This document shows, in pieces, positions 32,475 to 41,240 of a DNA stretch of 64,000 bases. Origin of the DNA: JB111 sp049856175 (GTDB lineage: Bacteria > Actinomycetota > Actinomycetes > Actinomycetales > Actinomycetaceae); assembly GCF_049856175.1 (NCBI RefSeq), contig NZ_JBNDNA010000005.1, positions 124,001 through 188,000 on the forward strand. Direction: 5' to 3'. The position numbers were made by a program, and so were the translations under genes. The first letter of the stretch is position 1. Every line of letters begins with the position of its first letter. The notes below the pieces were generated by a model. The model made no database searches and was not told the DNA's origin. It worked only from the letters and a program-made list of their open reading frames with translations.

Positions 32475-33218
32475 TCAGCTGATGGTGATGGAGTCGAGGA
32501 TCGACTCGAAGTCGGCCTCGTGGGTGTCGAACTGCTCCACCGGTGCCTGGAGGGAGACCTCGACGAACGAGCCGTCGTCGAGCGGGAAGCCGTAGGCGCG
32601 CTGACGCATCTCCCCCTCGCCCGGGTCCTGCTCGAACTCCAGGCCCTCGGCGTCGTGCCCGGCGATGTCCCGCGGCTCGATCTCGGTGAGCTCCGAGGTG
32701 TCCTGGCCGCTCTGCTCGAGCAGCTCGATGTACGAGCCGTCACCGATGGTGCCGGGCGCGTAGCGGGTGACCGATGCCCCGGTCGGGAACGGCTCCGCCG
32801 GGTCGAGCGCGTACGAGTGCATCTCCGCGACTCCCTGCGGCAGCGGACCGGCCGCGTCCGCCTGCAGGTCCTCCCAGCCCTCGGGCCAGGTGATCTCGAT
32901 GCGCTCCTCGCCCGCGGCACCGCTCTCCGACTCGCCGCCGGGGCCGGGGCCGGGACCGGCCGAGCCGGCCTCGCTCTCCGACTCGCCACCGCCGGGGGCG
33001 CCCGCGGCATCGTCCGAGCCGGACTCCGACGGGCTCTCGCCGACGCCGGGTTCGTCCGACCCGGTCTCGTCGCCACCGCTGGGAGCCTCTGCCGGAGCGT
33101 CCATGGTGGCCGGGGACTCCTCGTCGTCGCCCCCGCCGCAGGCGGCGAGCGTGAGGCCCGCGCCGAGCGCGACAGCCGCGACGAGCGAACGACGGACAGG
33201 TGCGTGCGTGATGTTCAT
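32475..33218 (-). CDS. Lipoprotein C of the WPxxW/ILDS family
   Basis: A 247-residue lipoprotein: signal peptide with MNITHAPVRRS and lipobox LAAC (about residue 26), followed by GGGDDEES and an acidic Ser/Glu/Gly/Pro linker. The domain begins IEITWPEGWEDL, has SYIELLEQSGQDTSEL, EIEPRDIAGH, RAYGFPLDDGSFVEV and ends FESILDSITIS. It is the closest paralogue of lipoprotein D in both DNA and protein. Predicted to be anchored to the outer face of the membrane. Ligand and partner are unknown. Confidence 0.88.
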   Translation of the reverse strand: MNITHAPVRRSLVAAVALGAGLTLAACGGGDDEESPATMDAPAEAPSGGDETGSDEPGVGESPSESGSDDAAGAPGGGESESEAGSAGPGPGPGGESESGAAGEERIEITWPEGWEDLQADAAGPLPQGVAEMHSYALDPAEPFPTGASVTRYAPGTIGDGSYIELLEQSGQDTSELTEIEPRDIAGHDAEGLEFEQDPGEGEMRQRAYGFPLDDGSFVEVSLQAPVEQFDTHEADFESILDSITIS

Positions 33219-33219
33219 G
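33115..33219 (-). repeat. 105-bp near-identical duplication, copy in lipoprotein C
   Basis: This stretch encoding the signal peptide and lipobox is identical to 33995-34099 in lipoprotein D except for one base (33203 versus 34083). The offset is 880 bp. It marks a recent duplication or gene conversion. Confidence 0.92.
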
Positions 33220-33288
33220 CCTTCCACTGTCGCTGACATGCCGCGCGGACGGGGATCGGGGCGCGCGTGGAGGCACCCGCCACGCACG

Positions 33289-33352
33289 ACGACGGCGCCG
33301 CCCGAGGTGGGCGACGCCGTCGTGGAGCCGTGGAACGGTCCGTCAGGACCGT
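33289..33352 (-). terminator. Double terminator hairpin of lipoprotein D
   Basis: Two hairpins follow the lipoprotein D stop: a 7-bp one (33335-33341 with 33346-33352, loop GTCA) and a 14-bp one with a single mismatch (33289-33303 with 33309-33323), the latter nearly identical to the hairpin after lipoprotein C. Confidence 0.75.
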
Positions 33353-33363
33353 CCGCGGAGGGG

Positions 33364-34098
33364 TCAGTTGATGGTGATGGAGTCCAGGATCGACTCGAAG
33401 TCGGCCTCGTGGGTCTCGAACTCCTCGGCGGAGGAGGACAGGACGACCTCGACGAACGAGCCGTCGTCGAGCTGCACGCCGTAGGCGCGCTGCAGGATCG
33501 GGCCGGTGCCCGGGTCCTGCTCGAACTCCAGGCCCTCGGCCTCGTTACCGTCGATGTCGCGCGGCTCGATCTCGGTGAAGGACGACGTGTCCTGGCCGCT
33601 CTGCTCGAGCAGCTCGATGTAGGAGCCCTCGCCCATGATGCCCTCGGCGTACCGGATGACCGTCACGTTGGTCGCGAAGGTCTCGGAGTCGGTGAGCCCG
33701 TAGGCGTGCATCTCCTCGACGCCGTCGGGCGTCGGCATCTCGGTGACCTCGGTCAGGTCCTCCCAGCCCTCGGGCCAGGTGATCTCGATGCGCTCCTCGC
33801 CCGCGGCGTCGCTGCCCGACTCGCCGCCGGCAGCGCCGTCCGAGCCGGCCTCGCTCTCGGACTCGCCGGGCAGGCCCGCGGCGTCGTCCGACTCGGTCTC
33901 GCCGCCGAGGCCCGAGTCGTCGGACTCGGTCTCCTCGTCCTCGGAGGGCGCCTCGGGCTCCTCCTCGGCGGGCGGAGCCTCCTCGGTGGTCGTCGACTCC
34001 TCGTCGTCGCCCCCGCCGCAGGCGGCGAGCGTGAGGCCCGCGCCGAGCGCGACAGCCGCGACGAGCGAACGACGGACAGGTGTGTGCGTGATGTTCAT
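33364..34098 (-). CDS. Lipoprotein D of the WPxxW/ILDS family
   Basis: A 244-residue lipoprotein nearly identical to C over the signal peptide (MNITHTPVRRS, lipobox LAAC) and very similar in the domain: IEITWPEGWEDL, SYIELLEQSGQDTSSF, EIEPRDIDGN, RAYGVQLDDGSFVEV and FESILDSITIN. The linkers differ strongly: here Glu-rich with TTTEEAPPAEEEPEAPSEDE. Conserved domain and variable linker point to selection on the domain. Confidence 0.88.
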   Translation of the reverse strand: MNITHTPVRRSLVAAVALGAGLTLAACGGGDDEESTTTEEAPPAEEEPEAPSEDEETESDDSGLGGETESDDAAGLPGESESEAGSDGAAGGESGSDAAGEERIEITWPEGWEDLTEVTEMPTPDGVEEMHAYGLTDSETFATNVTVIRYAEGIMGEGSYIELLEQSGQDTSSFTEIEPRDIDGNEAEGLEFEQDPGTGPILQRAYGVQLDDGSFVEVVLSSSAEEFETHEADFESILDSITIN

Positions 34099-34099
34099 G
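33995..34099 (-). repeat. 105-bp near-identical duplication, copy in lipoprotein D
   Basis: Partner of 33115-33219 with one mismatch; covers the ribosome site edge, signal peptide and lipobox codons. Confidence 0.92.
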
Positions 34100-34187
34100 C
34101 GAACCACTTTCCAGTAGGGGTCTGGTCTGAGCGGGGAGGTTCGACGGGGACATGTCCCCGTGAGGCGTTCCCCACGTGCTTGCTCGC

Positions 34188-34805
34188 TCAGTCGATGACG
34201 ACGGAGTCGAGAATCTCCTCGAAGACGGGGATGAGGCCGGCGAACGTGGTCTGCTCGGCCACGAGCGTGATCTCGACGAGGCCGCCGTCGTCGAGCTCGA
34301 CGGGGTAGAGGTGCTGGACGACCGGCCCGGTGTCGGCCTCGGTGACGCGCTCGTACGGGGTGACCGTCGTCCCGTCGACGTCCCGTGCGGGCAGCTCGAG
34401 GAGCTCGGCGAGATCGGTCCCCTGCTCCTCGAGGATCTCGGTGTAGGACCGCCCGTCGACCGTGCTCTCACCGAACGACATGACGACGACGGACGTCGCG
34501 TACTCCGTGGTCGGGTCCCCGTACGCCTGGACCTCGGCGCCCTCGGGGGTCGTCGAGATGTAAGGGGCGAGGTCCTCCCACTCGTCGGGCCACGTGATGT
34601 CGACCGCGGGGCCGTCGAACGGCTCCTCGGTCTCCGTCTCGCTCTCCGACGCGGACTCGGCATCGGTCGCGGTCTCGTCGGACGGTGTCTCCTGCCCGGA
34701 CGTCTCCGACTCGTCGTCGCCCCCGCCGCAGGCGGCGAGCGTGAGCGAACCGACGGTCACGGCCAGTGCCGCGGCCGCCCGGGAGCTCGTCGGTCGGATT
34801 CTCAT
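34188..34805 (-). CDS. Lipoprotein E of the WPxxW/ILDS family
   Basis: A 205-residue lipoprotein, the shortest member, with lipobox LAAC (about residue 26) and a short acidic linker. The domain begins VDITWPDEWEDL, has EVQAYGDPTTEYATSVVV, SYTEILEEQG, PARDVDGT, LYPVELDDGGLVEI and ends FEEILDSVVID. It shows the minimal unit of the family: signal peptide, about 40-residue linker, about 140-residue domain. Confidence 0.87.
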   Translation of the reverse strand: MRIRPTSSRAAAALAVTVGSLTLAACGGGDDESETSGQETPSDETATDAESASESETETEEPFDGPAVDITWPDEWEDLAPYISTTPEGAEVQAYGDPTTEYATSVVVMSFGESTVDGRSYTEILEEQGTDLAELLELPARDVDGTTVTPYERVTEADTGPVVQHLYPVELDDGGLVEITLVAEQTTFAGLIPVFEEILDSVVID

Positions 34806-35025
34806 CGCCACCACAGTTGCACCACCGGCGCCCGCCCGCACCTCTGCCTCGCGTGAGAAAGCCCGCACGCAGGCGGGACGGGGCGCCGTAGATCGGCGCT
34901 CCCGCACCGTTCCACGGCTCTCTTCGCCGAGGGTGAACATCGAGTGCGGCACGCGGCGCCGCACCAGGTCAGACGTTCACAACGGGCCCGGTGTCACCAC
35001 GCCGGACCCGCTGCCCGAGGAGATC

Positions 35026-35763
35026 TCAGCCGCCGATGACGATCGAGTCGAGGATCGCCTCGAACGTCCCCACGTGCTCGTCGAACTCCTCGACGTCGGC
35101 GGAGTAGACGACCTCGACCGCACTGCCGTCCTCGAGGACCACGCCGTGCATCTGCTGGCGGTAGGTCAGGCCACCGCCGCTCGCGTCGGTCGAGTACCCC
35201 GTCGCCGGGTGGCCGCCGATCTCCCGGTCCGGCACCGCGCGGAGCTCGTCGGGCGCGAGCCCCTGCGCCTCGACCATCTCGTCGTAGGAGCCGCCGGTCG
35301 CCGTGCCCGGCGGGTAGGCGACGACCACGACGTTGGTCGAGAAGCCGGCCGGGTTCGGGATGCCGTAGGCCTGCAGGTCGTAGGTCGGCGGGACGCTCCC
35401 GCCGAGGTCCGAGGAGAGGTCGGTCCAGTCCTCGGGCCAGGCCACCTCGACCTGGGGCACGCCGCCCGGGGCCCCGGCGGGGTCGTCGGTGGGTTCGTCC
35501 GTGGGGTCGTCGGCGGGTTCGTCCGTGGGGGCGTCGGACGCGTCCTGGGAGGGTCCCTCCTCGGCCGGCTCGGAGGACTCCGACGAGTCGTCGGGCTCCT
35601 CCTCGGCCGGCTCGGACGTCTCGGCCGGTGCGGGGGTGTCGTCGGGCGACGGCGCGATCTGCGAGCTGTCGTCGTCGCCCCCGCCGCATGCGGCAAGGAC
35701 CAGGGCGGAGGCGAGGGTCAATGACGCGGTCGCGGCCAGGCGCGAGGGCGAAGGTGTCTGCAT
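35026..35763 (-). CDS. Lipoprotein F of the WPxxW/ILDS family
   Basis: A 245-residue lipoprotein with lipobox LAAC (about 26) and a linker with DEPTDDP-type repeats. The domain begins VEVAWPEDWTDL, contains YGIPNPAGFSTNVVVVAYPPG, SYDEMVEAQG, DREIGGHPATGY, HGVVLEDGSAVEV and ends FEAILDSIVIGG. The GFSTNVVVV pattern recalls LpqN-type lipoproteins of mycobacteria, so a Mog1/PsbP-like fold is a possible relation, stated as inference. Confidence 0.88.
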   Translation of the reverse strand: MQTPSPSRLAATASLTLASALVLAACGGGDDDSSQIAPSPDDTPAPAETSEPAEEEPDDSSESSEPAEEGPSQDASDAPTDEPADDPTDEPTDDPAGAPGGVPQVEVAWPEDWTDLSSDLGGSVPPTYDLQAYGIPNPAGFSTNVVVVAYPPGTATGGSYDEMVEAQGLAPDELRAVPDREIGGHPATGYSTDASGGGLTYRQQMHGVVLEDGSAVEVVYSADVEEFDEHVGTFEAILDSIVIGG

Positions 35764-35856
35764 GCCACAAGTATCGCAGTCGTCGCCCCTCGCGGAGACG
35801 ACCCCGCCGGTGATTCCCGCCCTGGTGGCAGGGGCGCAGGGCGGTGCCCGGGACGG

Positions 35857-35897
35857 CCTGAGGCCCGGGACCGAGCTGCTCGGTCCCGGGCCTCAGG
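35857..35897 (-). terminator. Terminator hairpin of lipoprotein G
   Basis: A perfect 19-bp stem (arms 35857-35875 and 35879-35897) with a 3-base loop, 24 bp beyond the lipoprotein G stop. Confidence 0.88.
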
Positions 35898-35921
35898 TCC
35901 GGTCGTCGGTCGGGTCGGAGG

Positions 35922-36695
35922 TCAGCCGATGACGGCGGAGTCGAGCACCGTCTCGAACAGCTCCATACCCTCGGTGATCTGGTCGACCTCGGCCGAGAGC
36001 ACGAACTCGACGATGCTGCCGTCCTCGAGCACCACGCCGTACAGGCGCTGACGGAAGGTCTCGCCGGCCTCGGACGCGTCCTGCTGGTAGCCCATCGCGG
36101 TGTGGCCGTCGATCTCGCGCTCGCCGACCTCGGCCAGCTGGCCGGAGTCGCCGCCGAGCTCCTCGACGAGCAGGTCGCCGTAGGTCGCGCCCTCGGGGGC
36201 GGTGCCCGCCGGGTACGTGGTGACGACGCCGTTCATCGAGAAGCCGTCCGGGTTCGGCTCGCCGTGCACCTGCACCTCGAGGCCCGGCTGCGCGGGCACC
36301 TGGTCGGACATGTCGACCCACTCCGAGGGCCAGGAGACCTCGACCTGGGGGAACTCGCCCGAGGCGGCCGCGCCGTCGTCAGCGTCGTCGTCGCCGGGCT
36401 GCTCGGCCGCGTCGTCGTCCGCGTCGTCGGAGGGCGCCTCGTCCGTGCCGTCGTCAGCGCCGTCGTCGCCGGGCTCCTCGGCCGCGTCGTCGTCCGCGTC
36501 GTCGGACGGCGCCTCGTCCGTGTCGTCGTCGGTGGGCTCGTCCTCGGACGGCTCCGCGGGCTCCGTCGTCGTGGTGTCGTCGTCGGGCGAGGGAGCGATG
36601 GTGTCGTCGCCGCCGCACGCCGCGAGCGTGAGCGCGGCGGCGAGGGCGAGGCTGGCAGTGGCTGCGTGACGGGGGGTAACAGTTCGCCTGTTCAT
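35922..36695 (-). CDS. Lipoprotein G of the WPxxW/ILDS family
   Basis: A 257-residue lipoprotein with lipobox LAAC (about 27). The linker has an acidic 25-residue unit (EAPSDDADDDAAE...) repeated twice, with a matching DNA repeat, so linker length probably varies by slippage. The domain begins VEVSWPSEWVDM, contains GEPNPDGFSMNGVVTTYPAG, EREIDGHTAMGY, LYGVVLEDGSIVEF and ends FETVLDSAVIG. Closest to F. Confidence 0.88.
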   Translation of the reverse strand: MNRRTVTPRHAATASLALAAALTLAACGGDDTIAPSPDDDTTTTEPAEPSEDEPTDDDTDEAPSDDADDDAAEEPGDDGADDGTDEAPSDDADDDAAEQPGDDDADDGAAASGEFPQVEVSWPSEWVDMSDQVPAQPGLEVQVHGEPNPDGFSMNGVVTTYPAGTAPEGATYGDLLVEELGGDSGQLAEVGEREIDGHTAMGYQQDASEAGETFRQRLYGVVLEDGSIVEFVLSAEVDQITEGMELFETVLDSAVIG

Positions 36696-36812
36696 GCCTT
36701 CACGCTAAACCGCCGACGGCCGTCCCCTGTATCGCCGTCATGGGGATGTCTGACCAGGTAGGGCTACCCGTCGGCCCGGCGCCGGCCAACCTCACTCGAC
36801 GCCGGACCTGCC

Positions 36813-37565
36813 TCACTCGATGGTGATCGACCCGGCGACCTGCCGCATGCCCGGCAGGTCCCCCTCCTCGTCGGCGGCGTCCATCGCGAACTGCAGCTCC
36901 CACTGGTAGCCGCCCTCGAAGATCGGGTAGGTGTACTGGACGAACCCGCCCGTCGGGGTCGACATCTCGACCCGCAGCCCCTCGACGGTGGCGCCGTCGA
37001 CGGTCAGCGGATCGGCGTCCGTCATCTCGGCGTCCGGTGGACGCTGCTGCTCGAGCGCCTCCCGGTAGGCCTCGTACGAACCTGCGCCGCCCTCGATGGC
37101 GGTGAGCGTCACCTGGGTGCCGTTGGCGGCGGTCGCCAGCGGGGCGGCGCCCATGACGATCGTCGGGTGCCCCTCGTAGGCGAACGACAGGTCGTTCCAC
37201 TCCTCGGGGAGCGTGTAGCTCACCGTCCCGGCGTCGTGCTCGACGGTCAGCTGCTCGCCGTCGAGCGGCGGAGCCTCCTCCTCGGCACCGTCGGAGGTGG
37301 GCTCCTCCTCGGACTCGTCCGTCTCCTCCTCCGGGTCGGCAGGCCCGTCGTCGGCCGCGCTCGGCGCCTCCGGGTCGTCGGTCCCGTCCGTGGTGGACTC
37401 CTCGCTCTCCTCGCCGGCGGTGGGCTGCTCGGAGGCGGACCCGGACGGTGACTCCTCGGCCTCGGTGGTCTCCTCGTCGTCGAGGCTCTCGACCGGGCTG
37501 CAGGCGGCGAGCGCCGCCGCCAGGGCGAGCGTCGCGCCGACGCCGATGCTGCGACCGTGTCGCAT
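36813..37565 (-). CDS. Lipoprotein H of the WPxxW/ILDS family (divergent member)
   Basis: A 250-residue lipoprotein with lipobox LAAC (about 22) and a Glu-rich linker. The domain is divergent: it begins VSYTLPEEWNDL (Leu-Pro in place of Trp-Pro), contains SYEAYREALEQ, LTVDGATVEGL and YPIFEGGYQWEL, and ends MRQVAGSITIE. The start ATG has CCGAAGGAGTCCCC, a strong ribosome site. It is the first gene of the run in the direction of transcription and lies 70 bp after the thiol oxidoreductase gene. Confidence 0.85.
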   Translation of the reverse strand: MRHGRSIGVGATLALAAALAACSPVESLDDEETTEAEESPSGSASEQPTAGEESEESTTDGTDDPEAPSAADDGPADPEEETDESEEEPTSDGAEEEAPPLDGEQLTVEHDAGTVSYTLPEEWNDLSFAYEGHPTIVMGAAPLATAANGTQVTLTAIEGGAGSYEAYREALEQQRPPDAEMTDADPLTVDGATVEGLRVEMSTPTGGFVQYTYPIFEGGYQWELQFAMDAADEEGDLPGMRQVAGSITIE

Positions 37566-37635
37566 GGGGACTCCTTCGGAGGTGGGGACGAGGAAGGACG
37601 CGTCGACGGCCCCGGGGGTGGGGCCGCCGGCGGGG

Positions 37636-38262
37636 TCAGGAGAAGATCGGGCCCGAGGTGCGGCTGCGCTTGAGCTCGTACATGCCGGGGACGGAGACCA
37701 CCAGGGCGAAGCCGTCCCACAGCCGTAGGGCGTCGTCGCCGGTCGGGGCGGGCGTGACGACGGGGCCGAAGAACGCGGAGTCGCCGTACCTGATGACGGG
37801 CACGCCCACGTCGTCACCCACGAGGTCCTGCGCGGCCTGGGTCGTGGCGCGGAAGGCGGCGTCCAGCGAGGTGTCGTCGGCGGCGTCGAGGAGGTCGGCC
37901 GGCAGGTCGAGCTCGGCGAGCGCCTCAGCGACGACCCCCGAGCCCTCGTCCGTGCGGCCGGCCGGGTGGAACCGCGTGCCGACGGCGGTGTAGAGCGCCG
38001 CGAACTGCTCGTCGGTCAGGCGCTCCTTGGCGGCCTGGAAGATGCGCACGACCCCCCACTGCCTCTCGAGCCCCGCCCGGTACTCCTCGGGGACGTCCTT
38101 GCCCTCGTTGATGATGACGAGCGGCATGAGGTGCAGGTGGAGGTTGAGGCCGCGGACCTCGGCGACCTCGGTGAGCCAGCGGGAGGTCATCCACGCCCAC
38201 GGGCAGTGCGGGTCGAAGAACAGGTCGACGTCGTTCGGCTGGAAGGAGGCGGAGTCCGACAT
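37636..38262 (-). CDS. DsbA-like thiol oxidoreductase (Rv2466c-type)
   Basis: A 208-residue thioredoxin-fold protein resembling the mycothiol-dependent nitroreductase Rv2466c and relatives: VDLFFDPHCPWAWMTSRWL at the start, a helical insert, GVPVIRYGDSAFFGPVV with the cis-proline, and a C-terminal YELKRSRT. The active site reads CPWA (Cys20), with only one cysteine, so a monothiol mechanism with a low-molecular-weight thiol is likely. Cytosolic, no signal peptide. Confidence 0.85.
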   Translation of the reverse strand: MSDSASFQPNDVDLFFDPHCPWAWMTSRWLTEVAEVRGLNLHLHLMPLVIINEGKDVPEEYRAGLERQWGVVRIFQAAKERLTDEQFAALYTAVGTRFHPAGRTDEGSGVVAEALAELDLPADLLDAADDTSLDAAFRATTQAAQDLVGDDVGVPVIRYGDSAFFGPVVTPAPTGDDALRLWDGFALVVSVPGMYELKRSRTSGPIFS

Positions 38263-38422
38263 GACCCCATCGTCACACGTGGTACCGCAGCGGGGCGGGA
38301 GCACCGCCGGTCGGCTCGAGCGTCGCAGCGGTCACGGCACCGTTACGCTGCCTGGTGGCGCGACGCGCCCGGCCGGGACCACGGCGGTCCCGGTGCGTCA
38401 TCCTCGAGCCCCAGGAGCCCCC

Positions 38423-41023
38423 GTGCCCGCAGAGAACCTCACCCGGGCGGAGGCCGCCGAGCGCGCCTCCCTCGTCGCCACGCAGACCTACCGGGTCGAG
38501 CTCGACCTCACCCGGGGGCCAGAGGTGTTCGGCTCGACGACGACACTCACCTTCACGGCGACGCCCGGATCCTCGACGTTCGTCGACCTCATCGCTCCCG
38601 CGGTCCACCGGATCACCCTCAACGGCGCCGACGTCGACACCTCCGCCTTCGCCGACTCGCGCATCGCCCTGTCCGGCCTCGCGCAGACCAACGAGCTCGT
38701 CGTGGAGGCCGAGGGCGCGTACATGACCACCGGCGAGGGGCTGCACCGCTTCGTCGACCCGGTCGACGAGAAGGTGTACCTCTACTCGCAGTTCGAGGTC
38801 GCCGACGCCCGGCGCGTCTTCGCCTGCTTCGAGCAGCCCGACCTCAAGGCCGAGTTCTCCTTCGTCGTCACGGCTCCGGCCCAGTGGACGGTCTTCTCCA
38901 ACGAGGCGGCCGCCGAGGTCACGGACGCGGCCGCGCAGGCCGGCGAGGTCGACGGGGCCGGTGCGCGGACCTGGACCTTCGCCCCCACCGCCCGCATCTC
39001 GACCTACCTCACGGCGATCGTCGCCGGCCCCTACGCGGGGACCACCGGCGAGCTCACCTCCAGCGACGGCCGCACCATCCCCCTGGGCGTCTACGCCCGC
39101 GCCTCGATCGCCGAGCACCTCGACGCCGAGACGATCATGGACGTCACCCGCCAGGGCTTCGCCTTCTACGAGGAGGCCTTCGACCGGCCCTACCCGTTCA
39201 CGAAGTACGACCAGGTCTTCGTCCCGGAGTTCAACGCGGGCGCCATGGAGAACGTCGGGCTGGTCACCTACCTGGAGAACTACGTCTTCCGCGGCCCGGT
39301 CTCCGGTGCCGTGCGGGAGCGCCGCGTCATCACGATCCTCCACGAGCTCGCCCACATGTGGTTCGGCGACCTGGTGACCATGCGCTGGTGGAACGACCTC
39401 TGGCTCAACGAGTCGTTCGCCGAGTACGCCTCCCACCTGTCCGCCGCCGAGGGGCTGGGGATCGACGACGCGTGGGTGACGTTCACGTCGCTGGAGAAGG
39501 CGTGGGCGCTGGACCAGGACCAGCTGCCGACCACGCACCCGATCGTCGCGTCGATCGAGGACCTCGAGGACGTCGAGGTCAACTTCGACGGCATCACCTA
39601 CGCCAAGGGCTCCTCGGTGCTCACCCAGCTCGTGACGTTCGTCGGGAGGGACGCCTTCCTCACGGGCCTGCGCCGCTACTTCGCCACGCACGCGTTTGGC
39701 AACACCGAGCTCTCCGACCTGCTCGTCGAGCTCGAGGCGGCCTCCGGCCGCGACCTGCGCTCGTGGTCGACGGTGTGGCTGGAGTCCGCCGGCGTCACCA
39801 CGCTCGTCCCGGAGGTCACGACGGAGACCGGCGACGACAGCGTCGAACGGATCGCCTCCGCCGCCGTCGTGCAGACCGTGCCCGAGGCTCATCCCGTGCA
39901 GCGCCCGCACCGGCTCGCCGTCGCCGGCTACGACCTCGACGGCGACCGGCTCGTGCGCAGCTGGTCCGACGAGGTCGACGTCGACGGCGAGCGCACCGAG
40001 CTGCCCACGCTCGTCGGCCGCCCGTGGCCGGCGGTGCTGCTCGTCAACGACGAGGACCTCACCTACGCCAAGGTCCGGCTCGACGACCGCTCGCTCGCCT
40101 CCGCGACCCGCCACGTCGACGCCTTCGCCGAGGCCATGCCCCGCACCCTCGTGCTCGCCTCCGCCTGGGACATGACCCGTGACGGCCAGTGGGCCGCGAG
40201 CCGCTACCTCGACCTCGCGCTGCGGGCCCTGGCCTCCGAGACCCAGCCCACCGCGATGCGGGTGCTGCTTGCCAACGTGCGCACCGCCGTCGAGCGGTAC
40301 TCCGACCCCGCCACCCGGGACCGGGTGCGCGCGGCCGTCGCGGACGACCTCGTGGCGCTGGCCACGGGCGCCGATCCCGGTTCGGACGCCCAGCTCCAGC
40401 TCTCCCGCGCCGCCGCCCAGCTCGCCGTCACCGACGAGCAGGTCGCCACCGTGCGCGGGTGGATCGACGGCAGCGGCCCGCTGCCGGGCCAGGAGGTCGA
40501 CCCGCAGCAGCGGTGGGAGGTCCTGCGCGGGCTCGCGCTGGCCGGCGCCCTCACCGAGGACGACGTGACGGCGGCCCTCGACGCCGACCCGTCCGCGACC
40601 GGCCGGGAGCACGCCGTCTGGGTGCGGTCCGCACGCCCCACGGCCGAGGCCAAGCAGTGGGTGTGGGACAACGTCGTGGCGGCGGCCAACCTGCCGAACA
40701 CGCAGCAGCGGTACGCCGCGCTCGGGTTCGCCGACGTCCGCGACCCGGCGGTGCTCGCGCCGTTCGTGCGGCCCTACCTCGACTCCCTCACGCGCGTGTG
40801 GGCGGAGCAGACCAACGAGATGGCGCAGAACGTGGTCACCTACGCGTTCCCGGCCGCCCTGGCGGGCCGGTCCGCAGAGGCGGGCGTCGACGTCGTGACC
40901 GAGACCCGGGCCTGGCTGGACGCGCACGCGGAGGCCCCCGCCGCGCTGCGCCGGCTCGTGGCCGAGCGGCTCGACACGGCCGAGCGTGCCGTGCGCGCCC
41001 AGGCGGTCGACGCGGGACGCTGA
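38423..41023 (+). CDS. pepN: Aminopeptidase N (M1 family)
   Basis: An 866-residue zinc aminopeptidase that removes N-terminal residues from peptides. Seen: the GAMEN exopeptidase motif at 273-277, zinc motif HELAH at 307-311 with the Glu ligand in NESFAEY about 20 residues later, and the ERAP1-like C-terminal helical domain. Length matches actinobacterial PepN. The start is GTG with CCAGGAGC upstream. Genes on both sides run in the opposite direction, so it is a single-gene unit ending in an inverted repeat. Confidence 0.97.
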   Translation: MPAENLTRAEAAERASLVATQTYRVELDLTRGPEVFGSTTTLTFTATPGSSTFVDLIAPAVHRITLNGADVDTSAFADSRIALSGLAQTNELVVEAEGAYMTTGEGLHRFVDPVDEKVYLYSQFEVADARRVFACFEQPDLKAEFSFVVTAPAQWTVFSNEAAAEVTDAAAQAGEVDGAGARTWTFAPTARISTYLTAIVAGPYAGTTGELTSSDGRTIPLGVYARASIAEHLDAETIMDVTRQGFAFYEEAFDRPYPFTKYDQVFVPEFNAGAMENVGLVTYLENYVFRGPVSGAVRERRVITILHELAHMWFGDLVTMRWWNDLWLNESFAEYASHLSAAEGLGIDDAWVTFTSLEKAWALDQDQLPTTHPIVASIEDLEDVEVNFDGITYAKGSSVLTQLVTFVGRDAFLTGLRRYFATHAFGNTELSDLLVELEAASGRDLRSWSTVWLESAGVTTLVPEVTTETGDDSVERIASAAVVQTVPEAHPVQRPHRLAVAGYDLDGDRLVRSWSDEVDVDGERTELPTLVGRPWPAVLLVNDEDLTYAKVRLDDRSLASATRHVDAFAEAMPRTLVLASAWDMTRDGQWAASRYLDLALRALASETQPTAMRVLLANVRTAVERYSDPATRDRVRAAVADDLVALATGADPGSDAQLQLSRAAAQLAVTDEQVATVRGWIDGSGPLPGQEVDPQQRWEVLRGLALAGALTEDDVTAALDADPSATGREHAVWVRSARPTAEAKQWVWDNVVAAANLPNTQQRYAALGFADVRDPAVLAPFVRPYLDSLTRVWAEQTNEMAQNVVTYAFPAALAGRSAEAGVDVVTETRAWLDAHAEAPAALRRLVAERLDTAERAVRAQAVDAGR

Positions 41024-41131
41024 GTGAGCGGGCCGAGCAGGTCTCGCAGCTCCGCGAGCTTGTCGCCACCAGCACACTGCTGCCCGCCTGACCCGGGGGT
41101 GGCCGGGTGGCCGGTCGCCATTCTCAACTCG

Positions 41132-41202
41132 GTGAGATCGGGGGAAGAGCTCGAGATTAGGGGTTGTTTCCCCCGCACTCGTGAATCTTCCCCCGATCTC
41201 AC
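41132..41202. terminator. Large inverted repeat between pepN and malQ
   Basis: Perfect 17-bp arms (41132-41148 and 41186-41202) enclose 37 bp that contain a smaller pair AGGGG/CCCCC and the CGCACTCGTG word. It lies between convergent genes and is likely a bidirectional terminator, but its inner structure is more elaborate than usual. Confidence 0.75.
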
Positions 41203-41240
41203 GGGTGGCGGGCGGGCCTGCGGGGCCTGCCGGGGACAGA

